Positions 31,733 through 44,166 of a stretch of 64,000 nucleotides of DNA are shown piece by piece (the first letter of the stretch is position 1; every line of letters starts with the position of its first letter). Below the pieces are notes generated by a model that was not told the origin of the DNA, did no database searches, and saw only the letters and a program-made list of their open reading frames with translations. Origin of the DNA: RAM1 sp041905405 (GTDB lineage: Bacteria; Pseudomonadota; Gammaproteobacteria; Burkholderiales; Burkholderiaceae_C). The position numbers and the translations under genes are program-made. The stretch spans positions 62,001 through 126,000 of the forward strand of contig JAYRLC010000001.1 of assembly GCA_041905405.1 (NCBI GenBank), written 5' to 3'.

Positions 31733-32812
31733 TCAGCACACCTTCAGCGCCAGCTCCAGCCCCGAGACAAAAGCGTTCTCGACCCGGTGGCCCAGGCACC
31801 AGTCGCCGCACAGCCCGACGCGGGCCTTGGCGTCCCACAGAAAGCTCTGGCCCAGGGGCTTTTCGGTTTTGGCGTACCGCCAGCGATGGACCTCGGCGTG
31901 CGCCGGCTCGGCGCGGATGCCGGTGATCTCGGCAAACGCCTTGAGCAGCTTGGCCTGCACGCGCGGTGCGTCGTCCTCCAGATGTTCGCGCGACCAGGCG
32001 GCGCTGGCCTGCACGGTCCAGCGCTCCACGGCGTCGCGACCGGGCTTGGACGATTCGCGGGCCAGCCAGGCCACGCGGTGGTGGGTGCTCAGCGCGGCAT
32101 TCCATTGCGGTCCCAGGTGCGGGAGCGTGGGCTGCACGGCGTTGGGGTAGGCCAGCATCAGCGTCCAGCACGGGGCAACCTGCACGTCGCCTGCCTGCGT
32201 GGCCAGGGCCGGCGCCACGGCGGATGCGCGCAGCAGCGCCTGTGCCTGCGCGGCCGGCAGCGCCACCACGACGGCGTCAAAGCCCGAATACACATGCGCA
32301 GAATCCGCATGGTCGGAGTCGCCGGGGCCCGTGGTGCGCAGTTGCCACCGCGCGGGGGCCAGTGCGTCGCGTTCGATGCGGGTCACCAGTGTCTGCAGTT
32401 CGACGCGGCCCTGCTGGACCAGCGGTTGGGCCCAGCCGCGCACCAGCGCGTTCATGCCGGGGGTGGCGACAAAGTGGGCTTCGTGCGAGGGCAGGGCCGC
32501 TTCGGCCACGCGGCCGTGGGGGTCCAGCACGCGCACGGCGTTGGCGCTCCAGGGGCGCACGACGCCGGGCGTGGTGGCAATGGCGCGCGCGAAGCGCTCG
32601 TCACGCACGGTGAAGTACTGCACCCCATGGTCGAAGCTGCCGAACGGGGTGCGACGGCTGGCCATGCGGCCGCCCAGGCCATGGCTTTTGTCGAACACGG
32701 TGACGGTGTGGCCCGCCTGTGCCAGCGTTCGGGCGCAGGCAATGCCGGCCATGCCGGCGCCGACGACGGCAAAGTGGCGGGACGCGGGGCGAAGGGGGGC
32801 TTGGGATGGCAT
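31733..32812 (-). CDS. FAD-dependent oxidoreductase, renalase/amine-oxidase-like
   Basis: 359 residues from ATG 32812 (MPSQAPLRPASRHFAVVGAG), chosen because the Rossmann dinucleotide motif VVGAGMAGIACARTL then lies near the N terminus; upstream codons overlap the LysR gene. The motif continues VTVFDKSHGLGGRMASRR, typical of renalase-like flavoproteins, and the C-terminal FAD contact is GLCGDWCLGHRVENAFVSGLELA. The substrate is unknown. It is cytosolic by lack of a signal, and is transcribed with gluQRS and possibly with lysR (35-base gap). Confidence 0.85.
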   Translation of the reverse strand: MPSQAPLRPASRHFAVVGAGMAGIACARTLAQAGHTVTVFDKSHGLGGRMASRRTPFGSFDHGVQYFTVRDERFARAIATTPGVVRPWSANAVRVLDPHGRVAEAALPSHEAHFVATPGMNALVRGWAQPLVQQGRVELQTLVTRIERDALAPARWQLRTTGPGDSDHADSAHVYSGFDAVVVALPAAQAQALLRASAVAPALATQAGDVQVAPCWTLMLAYPNAVQPTLPHLGPQWNAALSTHHRVAWLARESSKPGRDAVERWTVQASAAWSREHLEDDAPRVQAKLLKAFAEITGIRAEPAHAEVHRWRYAKTEKPLGQSFLWDAKARVGLCGDWCLGHRVENAFVSGLELALKVC

Positions 32813-32847
32813 GGATGTCTCTTGTTGTGGAATGCGCAGCGGCATGC

Positions 32848-33792
32848 CTACTCTACACGGTGGCGTTCCAGCAGCGCCGTGCGCGTGGCCGGGCTTTCCA
32901 GGTGCTGCAGCCACCACTGCAGCGCGCGGCCCTGCGCCGAGGCCGCGGCCGCGCCGCGCCAGGCATAGCCCACGCGGACCACGCGGGCCGGCCGCTCCAC
33001 CCGCCGGGCCACCAGGCGGCCGGTTTCCAGGAACGGCCGTGCCATGGGCTCGGGCACGAAGCCGCAGCCCAGGCCGCGCAGCTGTGCGTCGAACTTGTCC
33101 AGCATGCTGGGAACGGTGAACACGTCCTGCCCGCCCAGCAGGCCGATCGTGACGCCACTGCCGCGCTGTACCGAGTCGGCGACGGCCACCGCGCGGTGCT
33201 GCTGCAGCAGCGCGTCGCCCAGCGGCTCGGGCGCCTTGGCCAGCGGATGGTGCGGCGCGACCGCGAACACGAACGACAGCCCGCCCAGCGGCTTGCCGTG
33301 GATGCCTGCGGCATTGCCGGCGTCCAGGCTCACGCCCAGTGCCAGGTCGGCCTGGCCCGAGGTCAGCGCCTCCAGCGTGCCGCTGAGCGTTTCATGGCGG
33401 ATGCGCAGGCGCGTGGGCGGGGCGAGCGCAAAGAACGCCTGGGCCAGCTCCATCAGCGTCGCGCGCGAAATCACACTGTCGGCGGCGATGGTGAACTGGG
33501 GCTCCCACCCCGTGGCCACGCGGCGCACGCGGTTGGCCACGGCGTCGATTTCAGCCAGCAGGCGCGCCCCTTCACGCAGCAGCTCGGCGCCCGCTTCGGT
33601 CAGGCGGGCCTGGCGCGAGCTGCGGTCAAACAGCAGCACGTCCAGTGCGTCCTCGATCTGGCGCACCCGGTAGGTGACCGCGCTGGGCACCAGACGCAGC
33701 TCGCGTGCAGCGGCGGCAAAGCTGCCGCTGGCGGCCACGGCCTGCAGCAACTCCAGGGCGTCGGGCGTCAGGACCTTGCGGGCAATTTGCAT
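32848..33792 (-). CDS. LysR-family transcriptional regulator
   Basis: 314 residues. The N-terminal winged helix-turn-helix is clear (LELLQAVAASGSFAAAARELRLVPSAVTYRVRQIEDALDVLLFDR, residues 14-60), followed by the LysR substrate-binding domain (residues 95-300). It diverges from the pirin-doxX-flavodoxin-pirin genes across a 128-base gap with an AT-rich palindrome, the usual layout for a regulator of a divergent operon. The inducer is unknown; quinone or electrophile stress fits the target genes. Confidence 0.93.
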   Translation of the reverse strand: MQIARKVLTPDALELLQAVAASGSFAAAARELRLVPSAVTYRVRQIEDALDVLLFDRSSRQARLTEAGAELLREGARLLAEIDAVANRVRRVATGWEPQFTIAADSVISRATLMELAQAFFALAPPTRLRIRHETLSGTLEALTSGQADLALGVSLDAGNAAGIHGKPLGGLSFVFAVAPHHPLAKAPEPLGDALLQQHRAVAVADSVQRGSGVTIGLLGGQDVFTVPSMLDKFDAQLRGLGCGFVPEPMARPFLETGRLVARRVERPARVVRVGYAWRGAAAASAQGRALQWWLQHLESPATRTALLERHRVE

Positions 33793-33817
33793 ATAGCGGC
33801 TTTTTATATTCGAAAAA

Positions 33818-33834
33818 TTTGAATGATGCCATCA
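33818..33834. promoter_or_regulatory. LysR-type binding-site candidate between lysR and pirin genes
   Basis: ATTCGAAAAATTTGAAT is a near-perfect palindrome (arms ATTCGAA and TTTGAAT with one mismatch) that includes a T-N11-A core. It lies 26 bases upstream of lysR and 87 bases upstream of the first pirin gene. Confidence 0.5.
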
Positions 33835-33920
33835 ATCGCCAAAGGGGATGCAAGATGGGGCCGGGCCCTACATTTCATTTCCACGCCGGGCCATCGCCGC
33901 GGCGCACGAAAGGAGCCGAC

Positions 33921-34622
33921 ATGCTGAACATCCGCAAATCCCAGGACCGTGGTTTCGCCGACCATGGCTGGCTCAAGTCGTTCCACAGCTTTTCCTTCGC
34001 CGGCTACTACGACCCTGCGCACATGGGCTTTGGCAACCTGCGCGTCATCAACGAGGACCGCATCGCGCCCGGCACGGGCTTCGGCACGCACGGGCACCGC
34101 GACATGGAAATCATCAGCTATGTGCTGCAGGGCAATCTGGCCCACAAGGACAGCATGGGCAACGTCAAGGGCATTCCGCCCGGCGACGTGCAGCGCATGA
34201 GCGCGGGCCGCGGCGTGCAGCACAGCGAGTTCAACCACGCGCCGGCCGAGACCACCCATTTCCTGCAGATCTGGATCGAGCCCAACGTCACGGGGATCCC
34301 CGCCAGCTACGAGCAAAAGCGCTTTGACGACAGCGAAAAGCGTGGCCAGCTGCGCCTGGTGGCGTCGCCCGACGGCGCGCAGGGCTCGGTCACCCTCCAT
34401 GCGGATGCGTCGCTGCGTGCCGGCCTGTTCGACGGTGCCGAGGCAGCCGATCTGCAACTGGACCCGACGCGCAAGGCCTATGTGCATCTGGTGCGGGGCG
34501 AGCTGGACGTCAACGGCCGCACGCTGCACACGGGCGACGCAGCCCTGATCGAAAACGAATCCCGCCTGTCGCTGGCCAACGGCCACGACGCCGAAGTGCT
34601 GGTCTTCGACCTGGCGCCCTGA
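33921..34622 (+). CDS. Pirin family protein (YhaK-like)
   Basis: 233 residues from ATG 33921 with AAAGGAG seven bases before it. Bicupin protein whose metal ligands sit in the first cupin: GTHGHRDMEIISYVLQG (residues 48-64) and GVQHSEFNH (near 95-103). Bacterial pirins bind iron or another metal, and some oxidise flavonols such as quercetin. It opens a four-gene set with doxX, a flavodoxin-like gene and a second pirin, a recurring group linked to quinone or oxidative stress. Confidence 0.92.
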   Translation: MLNIRKSQDRGFADHGWLKSFHSFSFAGYYDPAHMGFGNLRVINEDRIAPGTGFGTHGHRDMEIISYVLQGNLAHKDSMGNVKGIPPGDVQRMSAGRGVQHSEFNHAPAETTHFLQIWIEPNVTGIPASYEQKRFDDSEKRGQLRLVASPDGAQGSVTLHADASLRAGLFDGAEAADLQLDPTRKAYVHLVRGELDVNGRTLHTGDAALIENESRLSLANGHDAEVLVFDLAP

Positions 34623-34657
34623 ACCCTTTTCCAACTTTCACAACCCAGGAGCTATTC

Positions 34658-35071
34658 ATGACCCCTTCCACCAGCACCCAGAACACCCTGTCCCTGGTCG
34701 GCCGCGCGCTGATCGCGCTGCTGTTCATTCCCGCAGGCTTCAGCAAGATCGCCGGTTTTGCCGGTACGGCCGGCTATATCGCGTCCAAGGGCGTGCCGCT
34801 GCCCGAGGTCTGCGCGGCCATCGCCATCGCGGCGGAACTCGGCCTGGGCCTGCTGATCCTGGTGGGCTTGCAGGCGCGCTGGGCCGCACTGGGCCTGGCG
34901 ATCTTCACGGTCGTGATCACGTTCATCTTCCACAACTTCTGGGCCGTGGAAGCGGCGCAGAAGATGATGCAGCAGCAGGCGTTCTTCAAGAACATCGCCG
35001 TCGCAGGCGGGCTGCTGCTGATCGCGGCGTTCGGCGCGGGTGGCTTCAGCGTTGATGCCAAGCGCAAGTAA
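34658..35071 (+). CDS. DoxX family membrane protein
   Basis: 137 residues with four hydrophobic helices (LVGRALIALLFIPAGFSKI, EVCAAIAIAAELGLGLLIL, WAALGLAIFTVVITFIF, NIAVAGGLLLIAAFGAGG). The motif GRALIALLFIPAGFSKIAGF and the short KR-rich end are typical of DoxX/YphA proteins of the inner membrane. A ribosome site (AGGAG) precedes the start. It lies 35 bases after the pirin gene and 34 before the flavodoxin-like gene. A link to quinone or redox homeostasis is suggested by these neighbours. Confidence 0.92.
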   Translation: MTPSTSTQNTLSLVGRALIALLFIPAGFSKIAGFAGTAGYIASKGVPLPEVCAAIAIAAELGLGLLILVGLQARWAALGLAIFTVVITFIFHNFWAVEAAQKMMQQQAFFKNIAVAGGLLLIAAFGAGGFSVDAKRK

Positions 35072-35105
35072 ATTCCCTTCAACCGCAACCTCAGGAAATC
35101 ACACC

Positions 35106-35660
35106 ATGGCAAAGACAGTTGTTGTCTACCACTCCGGCTACGGCCACACGCAGCGCATGGCCCAGGCCGTTGCCGATGGCGCGAACGCGCAGCTTCTGGC
35201 CATCGACGCCGACGGCAACCTGCCTGAAGGCGGCTGGGACACGCTGGCCGCGGCGGACGCGATCATCTTCGGCACGCCCACCTACATGGGCAGCCCGAGC
35301 TGGCAGTTCAAGAAATTCGCCGACGCTTCGTCCAAGGTCTGGTTCACCCAGGGCTGGAAGGACAAGATCGCTGCCGGTTTCACCAACAGCGCGGGCCTGA
35401 ACGGCGACAAGGCGCGTACCATCGACAACCTGTTCACGCTGGCCATGCAGCACGCGATGATCTGGGTCAGCCAGGGCCTGATGCCGGCCAACACCAAGGC
35501 CTCCACGCGCGCCGACCTGAACAACCTGGTGTCGTATGCGGGCGCCATCGCCCAGTCGCCGTCGGATGCCGGCGCGCAGGAAATGGCGGCAGGCGACCTG
35601 GAAACGGCTAAAGTTTTTGGCCAGCGCGTGGCCGATATTGCCGGGCGCTTCAAGCGCTGA
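35106..35660 (+). CDS. Flavodoxin-like NAD(P)H:quinone oxidoreductase (WrbA-related, short)
   Basis: 184 residues from ATG 35106, preceded by AGGAAA. The FMN-binding loop VVYHSGYGHTQRMAQAV is at residues 5-21, the second loop FGTPTYMGSPSWQFKKF near 58-74 and FTNSAG near 97. It is related to WrbA and flavodoxin-fold reductases that reduce quinones by two electrons, but lacks the usual WrbA insertions. Cytosolic, in the operon with pirin and doxX. Confidence 0.88.
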   Translation: MAKTVVVYHSGYGHTQRMAQAVADGANAQLLAIDADGNLPEGGWDTLAAADAIIFGTPTYMGSPSWQFKKFADASSKVWFTQGWKDKIAAGFTNSAGLNGDKARTIDNLFTLAMQHAMIWVSQGLMPANTKASTRADLNNLVSYAGAIAQSPSDAGAQEMAAGDLETAKVFGQRVADIAGRFKR

Positions 35661-35677
35661 AACTTCAAGGGGCCGGC

Positions 35678-36568
<891 letters not shown>

Positions 36569-36616
36569 GGCGTTGTCCCGGGTTGACCGGCGGGGCGGTG
36601 CCCGTACCATGCGGGC

Positions 36617-37312
36617 ATGAGAGTTTTCGAGATCCTGCCCTGGTATGACTGGCTGGCCGTGGCCTGGTTTTTTTCGGCCTGGGCCGGCTATGCCTGGTTT
36701 GCCCGGTACTGGGGTGAGCGCAAGGCGTCGCTGTTGCTGACCACCAACCGCTACCGCCGCTACTGGATGCTGCAGGCCACGGCCCGCGACCCGCGCGTGC
36801 TGGACGGCATCATCACGCAGAGCCTGTCCACCAGCCCGAGCTTTTTCGCGTCCACCACGATCATCATCATCGGTGGCCTGCTGGCCCTGCTGGGCACAAC
36901 CGACAAGGCCGCCGACTTCGTGCGCGAGATTCCGTTCGCAGTGCGCACGTCCATGCTGGTGTTCGACCTGAAGGTGCTGGTGCTGCTGGCGATCTTTGTC
37001 TATGCGTTCTTCCGCTTCAGCTGGTCCATGCGGCAGTACACCTTTGCGGCGCTGGTGATCGGCTCCATGCCAGACCCCAAGGATTTCGACGCGGGCAAGT
37101 TCGACCGCAAGCACTTTGCAGATCGCGCGGGAACGCTGCTGGGCATGGCGGCGGAAACCTTCAACGACGGCGTGCGGGCGTATTACTTTGCGTTTGCGGC
37201 GATTGCCTGGTTCTTTTCTCCGCTGGCGTTTTCTCTGGCTGCTGCGATGGTCGTGCTGATTTTGTACAGCCGGGAGTTCCGGTCTGAGGTTCTGCACGTG
37301 TTGCGCGACTGA
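36617..37312 (+). CDS. DUF599 family membrane protein
   Basis: 231 residues with four hydrophobic segments (YDWLAVAWFFSAWAGYAWF at 10-28, FFASTTIIIIGGLLALLG near 75, MLVFDLKVLVLLAIFVYAFF near 113, YYFAFAAIAWFFSPLAF near 192). This arrangement and the conserved NRYRRYWMLQATARDPRVLDG region match DUF599, whose function is unknown. Inner membrane by prediction. It is probably separate from the pirin operon (48-base gap). Confidence 0.88.
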   Translation: MRVFEILPWYDWLAVAWFFSAWAGYAWFARYWGERKASLLLTTNRYRRYWMLQATARDPRVLDGIITQSLSTSPSFFASTTIIIIGGLLALLGTTDKAADFVREIPFAVRTSMLVFDLKVLVLLAIFVYAFFRFSWSMRQYTFAALVIGSMPDPKDFDAGKFDRKHFADRAGTLLGMAAETFNDGVRAYYFAFAAIAWFFSPLAFSLAAAMVVLILYSREFRSEVLHVLRD

Positions 37313-37329
37313 CTTTGGCTTTTGGGCCC

Positions 37330-37435
37330 GTGGGTTGGCGCTGACGCTGCCCGCCTCCGCGGCTGTCCCCCGGACCGGCTGCGCCGGTCCTCCTCCTTTA
37401 TGCCGCTGCGGCGGGCAGCATCACCACCAACCCAC
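37330..37435. repeat. Nested inverted-repeat element between DUF599 gene and trhO
   Basis: Outer arms at 37330-37354 and 37411-37435 are inverted repeats of 25 bases with three mismatches (GTGGGTTGG against CCAACCCAC at the ends). An inner perfect hairpin GGACCGGC-TGC-GCCGGTCC lies at 37372-37390. It sits between convergent genes and may serve as a terminator or be a REP-like element; its right arm touches the trhO stop codon. Confidence 0.7.
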
Positions 37436-38169
37436 TACCGGATGGCAGCCAAAGAAGGGTCAACAGCTTCACGCTCATCAAACACAAAGCAGTTGCCGTT
37501 GAAGTGTGCGCCACCTGTCTCCTCGAAGTACTTGAGGATGCCGCCTTCGAGCTGGTAGACGTGCTCCAGTCCCGCTTCGCGCATATAGATGGCGGCCTTC
37601 TCGCAGCGGATGCCGCCGGTGCAGAAGCTCACAACGGTCTTGCCCTGCAGCTCGGCCTGGTGGTCCCGGAAGGCCTGCGGGAACTCAGTGAACTTGCTGA
37701 TGCGCCAGTCAATGGCGCCCTGGAAGGTGCCGTGGTCCACCTCGAACGCGTTGCGCGTGTCCAGCGTGACGACAGGGCGGCCTTCATCATCATGGCCCTG
37801 GTCCAGCCAGCGACGGACGGTGGCGCTGTCCACGGCAGGTGCGCGGCCGTCGGCGGGTCGGATGGCGGGGTGGTTCATGCGGATGATCTCGCGCTTGACC
37901 TTGACCAGCAGCTTGCCGAAGGGCTGCGTGGCGGACCAGCTCTCCTTGGGCGCAACGTCGGCAAAGCGGGCGTCGGCCAGCAACTGCCGCACGAAACCGC
38001 GGACACCTTCGGGCGGGCCGGCCAGGAACAGGTTGATGCCTTCTTCGGCCAGCAGGATGGTGCCCTTGAGCTGCAGGGCCTGCGCGCGGTCCTTCAAAGT
38101 GGCCTGCAACGCGGAGGTGTCGTGCAGTGGGACGAATTTGTAAGCGGAGATGTTGAGGACGGCGTTCAC
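37435..38169 (-). CDS. trhO: tRNA uridine(34) hydroxylase (TrhO/YceA-type rhodanese)
   Basis: 244 residues. An N-terminal acylphosphatase-like domain (ALQLKGTILLAEEGINLFLAG) precedes a rhodanese domain with the catalytic cysteine in SFCTGGIRCEKAA (Cys183). TrhO hydroxylates U34 of certain tRNAs with the help of prephenate-derived groups and oxygen. It is shorter than the E. coli enzyme because the C-terminal cysteine-rich zinc-binding tail is missing; it ends soon after NGNCFVFDEREAVD. Short forms are common in beta-proteobacteria. Divergent from dnaE. Confidence 0.88.
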   Translation of the reverse strand: MNAVLNISAYKFVPLHDTSALQATLKDRAQALQLKGTILLAEEGINLFLAGPPEGVRGFVRQLLADARFADVAPKESWSATQPFGKLLVKVKREIIRMNHPAIRPADGRAPAVDSATVRRWLDQGHDDEGRPVVTLDTRNAFEVDHGTFQGAIDWRISKFTEFPQAFRDHQAELQGKTVVSFCTGGIRCEKAAIYMREAGLEHVYQLEGGILKYFEETGGAHFNGNCFVFDEREAVDPSLAAIR

Positions 38170-38217
38170 CCCCTGATTCTAGAAAGTCAAGGGCCTGCCA
38201 TTTCCTACAATGGCCCG

Positions 38218-41679
<3,462 letters not shown>

Positions 41680-41708
41680 CGCTGCTCCTGGCTTTCCACT
41701 ACCTCGCG

Positions 41709-41938
41709 GCAAGGACTGGGGTATGCCCGCAGCGGCTTCACTGCGGCGCCCTCCGCTGCGCTACGGGTCCTCTGCGCTCCTCACTCCTCGGGGCGGGTCA
41801 CGAACGCTTCGCAACGGCGCTGATACGCGCCGTTCCATAAATCGTCCCTGACCCGGTCCGCCTTTGGCGGACTTCCCCCGCTGCGCTACGGTGCTCGGCG
41901 CCGCAGAGGCGCCGCTGCGGGCATACCCCAGTCCTTGC
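41709..41938. repeat. Perfect 28-base inverted repeat pair (outer left pair)
   Basis: 41709-41736 and 41911-41938 are exact reverse complements over 28 bases (left arm begins GCAAGGACTGGGGTATGCCC). The arms enclose 174 bases. Confidence 0.9.
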
Positions 41939-42102
41939 GAACCATTGATGGCGCGCCTGCGTCGCCCGGCCCGTCTCTCGGCCAAAGGGATCGGGGATAA
42001 CCACCATGTAGGCCGCAAGGTTGTGGGTGGGGCTGTGGGCGCGCCTCGCAGTTTGAGCAGCGCAAGGGACCCGTAGCGCAGCGGAGGGCGCTGCAGTGAA
42101 GC
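41735..42102. repeat. 36-base inverted repeat pair with one mismatch
   Basis: 41735-41770 and 42067-42102 are reverse complements at 35 of 36 positions (core CCGCTGCGCTACGGGTCC). It interlocks with the 28-base pair, so both cannot form simple nested stems at once. Confidence 0.9.
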
Positions 42103-42128
42103 GCTCACAGCCCCACCCACAACCTTGC
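42015..42128. repeat. Perfect 23-base inverted repeat pair near tolA
   Basis: 42015-42037 (GCAAGGTTGTGGGTGGGGCT and three more bases) and 42106-42128 are exact reverse complements. They enclose 68 bases and end 22 bases from the tolA stop, so they may act as its terminator. Confidence 0.9.
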
Positions 42129-42149
42129 GCACACAAGTAGAAAAGAAAA

Positions 42150-43007
42150 TCAGTCCTTCGGCCGGAAGCTGATGACGATGGGCGAGGGCACGCGCCCGTC
42201 GATGTCGCGCGGCAGCACTTCGGTCTTGTGCAGGGCCTTGACCACCGCGTCGTCCCAGGATCGCTGGCCGCTGGACTTGATGACCTTCACGCCGACGATA
42301 GTGCCGTCGGGCGCGGCGCGGACCTCGACCTCGGCGACGGGGTTGCCCGGGATGTCGTCGGTGAAGACGATGTTGGGTTTGACGCGTCCGCGGATGCGAC
42401 CGCCGTAGCTGTCGGAAGGGCCGGCGGAGCGTTGCGCCGTGCCGGTGGCCGACGGCGCGCCCGTGGCGCCGGCCAGGCCAGCCATGCGCTTGAGGTTTTC
42501 CTGTCGCTGGGCTTCCAGGCGCTTGGCCTCTTCCTGCTGCTCCTTGGCTTTGAGCACGGCGTCCTGCTTCTTTTTGTCCTCGGCAGCCTTCTTGGCCAGC
42601 TCCTGCTTCTTCAGGGCTTCCTCGCGTTCTTTCTCGCGCTGGGCCTGCAGGCGCTTTTGCTGTTCGAGCTGTTCCTGGCGGCGCTTGTCGTCGGCCTGCT
42701 TCTGCTTTTCGCGCTCCAGCGCAATGTCGGCGTTGCGTTGCGCGGGCGGTGGGGCAGGGGGCGGTGTTTCGACTTTCGGTTGCGGCGGGGGCGGCGGTGC
42801 TTCGACAAGCTTGGGTGCGGCCTGCACCGGCACGCTGGACCACAGCTCGGCCTCGGCCGAGATATCGCGGTTGTCGCGCTTCCAGTTCACGCCCCAGGTG
42901 AGCGCGAGCAACAGCAACAGGTGCGCGACGACCGCCAGAATGAATGCGCGCAGCATGCCGGGCTGCGGCGGCGGCGCGAACTGCAGGCGGTCGGCGGCGG
43001 CGTTCAT
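42150..43007 (-). CDS. tolA: TolA, cell-envelope energy-coupling protein
   Basis: 285 residues from ATG 43007. One N-terminal transmembrane helix (AFILAVVAHLLLLLALTWGV) anchors it in the inner membrane. A Pro-rich part (VEAPPPPPQPKVETPPPAPPP) and a long Lys/Glu/Gln/Ala coiled coil at about 90-185 span the periplasm. The C-terminal domain with GNPVAEVEVRAAPDGTIVGVKVIKSSG is of the TonB/TolA type. With TolQ and TolR it uses the proton motive force to keep the outer membrane constricted at division. Context (tolQ-tolR upstream) decides TolA over TonB. tolB and pal do not follow here, unlike the usual operon. Confidence 0.93.
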   Translation of the reverse strand: MNAAADRLQFAPPPQPGMLRAFILAVVAHLLLLLALTWGVNWKRDNRDISAEAELWSSVPVQAAPKLVEAPPPPPQPKVETPPPAPPPAQRNADIALEREKQKQADDKRRQEQLEQQKRLQAQREKEREEALKKQELAKKAAEDKKKQDAVLKAKEQQEEAKRLEAQRQENLKRMAGLAGATGAPSATGTAQRSAGPSDSYGGRIRGRVKPNIVFTDDIPGNPVAEVEVRAAPDGTIVGVKVIKSSGQRSWDDAVVKALHKTEVLPRDIDGRVPSPIVISFRPKD

Positions 43008-43029
43008 GCGGGTGGGAGTGGGCGAGAGG

Positions 43030-43455
43030 CTACTTGGCCAGCTGGACCGACAGGCCCACGCGCTGCACGCCACCGCGTTGCAGTGCGTCCATGACCTTGA
43101 CCACGGTTTCGTACTTGACGCTGCGGTCGGCGCTGATCACTACGGCGGAGCCGCCTTCGGCCACCGTGCCCTGGGCCTGTTTGGCGGCGGCCACGATATC
43201 GGCCAGCTGCATCTTTGTGGACTTGTCCTTGTTCTTGAGTTCCAGCGCCTCGTCCTTGCCGATCACGATCTGCAGCACCTGGTCGGGCTGCTTGTTGGCG
43301 CGGCCAATACTGGGCAGGTCGATCATGCTGGGCGTGATGAGCGGCGCGGTGACCATGAAGATGATCAGCAGCACGAGCATCACATCGATGAACGGGACCA
43401 TATTGATCTCGTTGATGGTGCGGCGGCCACGGCCGCGGGAGACGACGGCTGGCAT
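43030..43455 (-). CDS. tolR: TolR, proton-channel component of the Tol system
   Basis: 141 residues of the ExbD/TolR family. The N-terminal helix INEINMVPFIDVMLVLLIIFMVTAP carries the conserved aspartate that takes part in proton flow (FIDVMLVLL). The periplasmic part ends with DAVVKVMDALQRGGVQRVGLSVQ-type sequence. It lies between tolQ (12-base gap) and tolA (22-base gap) and acts with them in the inner membrane. Confidence 0.96.
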   Translation of the reverse strand: MPAVVSRGRGRRTINEINMVPFIDVMLVLLIIFMVTAPLITPSMIDLPSIGRANKQPDQVLQIVIGKDEALELKNKDKSTKMQLADIVAAAKQAQGTVAEGGSAVVISADRSVKYETVVKVMDALQRGGVQRVGLSVQLAK

Positions 43456-43467
43456 GTTGGTTCCCCT

Positions 43468-44166
43468 TCAATGTCCCGAGGCAGACCCGGCGTGTGCGCC
43501 GAGGTTGCGCTGCAGGATGTTGGAGAACTCCTCGATGAAGGTCTCCAGCTTGATGGCCACGCGGTCGATGTCGCGCGCGAAGCGGTTGTAGGCCACCACG
43601 GCCGGGATGGCCGCGAACAGGCCGATGGCGGTGGCGACCAGCGCCTCGGCAATACCGGGGGCTACGGTGGCCAGCGTCACCTGCTGCAGGCTCGCCAGAC
43701 CCGTGAACGCGTGCATGATGCCCCACACCGTGCCGAACAGGCCGACGTACGGGCTGACCGAGCCGACGGATGCGAGGAAGGACAGGTTGGTTTCCACCGC
43801 ATCCAGTTCGCGCTGGTAGCTTGCGCGCATGGCGCGGCGCGCGCCGTCCAGCAGCGTGCCGGGGTCGCTGATGCGGCGCTCGCGCAGTTTTTGAAATTCG
43901 CGCATGCCGCTGGCAAAGATGCGCTCCATGGGGCCGGACTGTTTGGCGTTCTGGGTGGCGGCGGACATGAGGTCGTTCAGGCTGGTGCCGGACCAGAACT
44001 CGCGTTCAAACTCGTCGTTCAGTGCCTTCACGCGCTTGAGCGCGAACAGCTTGCGAAAGATCGCGGCCCAGCTGGTGACGGAGACGACCACCAGCAGCAG
44101 CATGACGAGTTGCACCACCACGCTGGCATTGAGCACCAGATGGAGGATGGACAGGTCTTGGTTCAT
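43468..44166 (-). CDS. tolQ: TolQ, proton-channel component of the Tol system
   Basis: 232 residues from ATG 44166 (MNQDLSILHLVLNASVVVQLVM). Three transmembrane helices as in MotA/TolQ/ExbB: residues 10-32, then the conserved pair PYVGLFGTVWGIMHAFTGL near 140 and APGIAEALVATAIGLFAAIPAVVAYN near 172. The start overlaps the stop of ybgC (ATGA), showing translational coupling. Confidence 0.96.
   Translation of the reverse strand: MNQDLSILHLVLNASVVVQLVMLLLVVVSVTSWAAIFRKLFALKRVKALNDEFEREFWSGTSLNDLMSAATQNAKQSGPMERIFASGMREFQKLRERRISDPGTLLDGARRAMRASYQRELDAVETNLSFLASVGSVSPYVGLFGTVWGIMHAFTGLASLQQVTLATVAPGIAEALVATAIGLFAAIPAVVAYNRFARDIDRVAIKLETFIEEFSNILQRNLGAHAGSASGH

Larger units (their letters stand above)
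41680..42149. other. 470-base gene-free interval with nested inverted repeats
   Basis: No supported gene lies between the convergent dnaE and tolA genes. Three inverted-repeat pairs fill the interval: 41709-41736 with 41911-41938, 41735-41770 with 42067-42102, and 42015-42037 with 42106-42128. A direct repeat CCGCTGCGCTACGG occurs at 41753 and again near 41879. The long open frame at 41761-42843 is an artefact of this GC-rich DNA. Confidence 0.8.

Noticed and set aside
41761..42843. Open frame of 360 codons running from the tolA region into the repeat interval
   Set aside because: It overlaps tolA out of frame and continues into inverted repeats; the translation is Arg/Ala/Gly-rich without a domain.
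42150..43007. TonB rather than TolA
   Set aside because: The C-terminal domain alone is ambiguous, but the long coiled coil and the adjacent ybgC, tolQ and tolR genes favour TolA.
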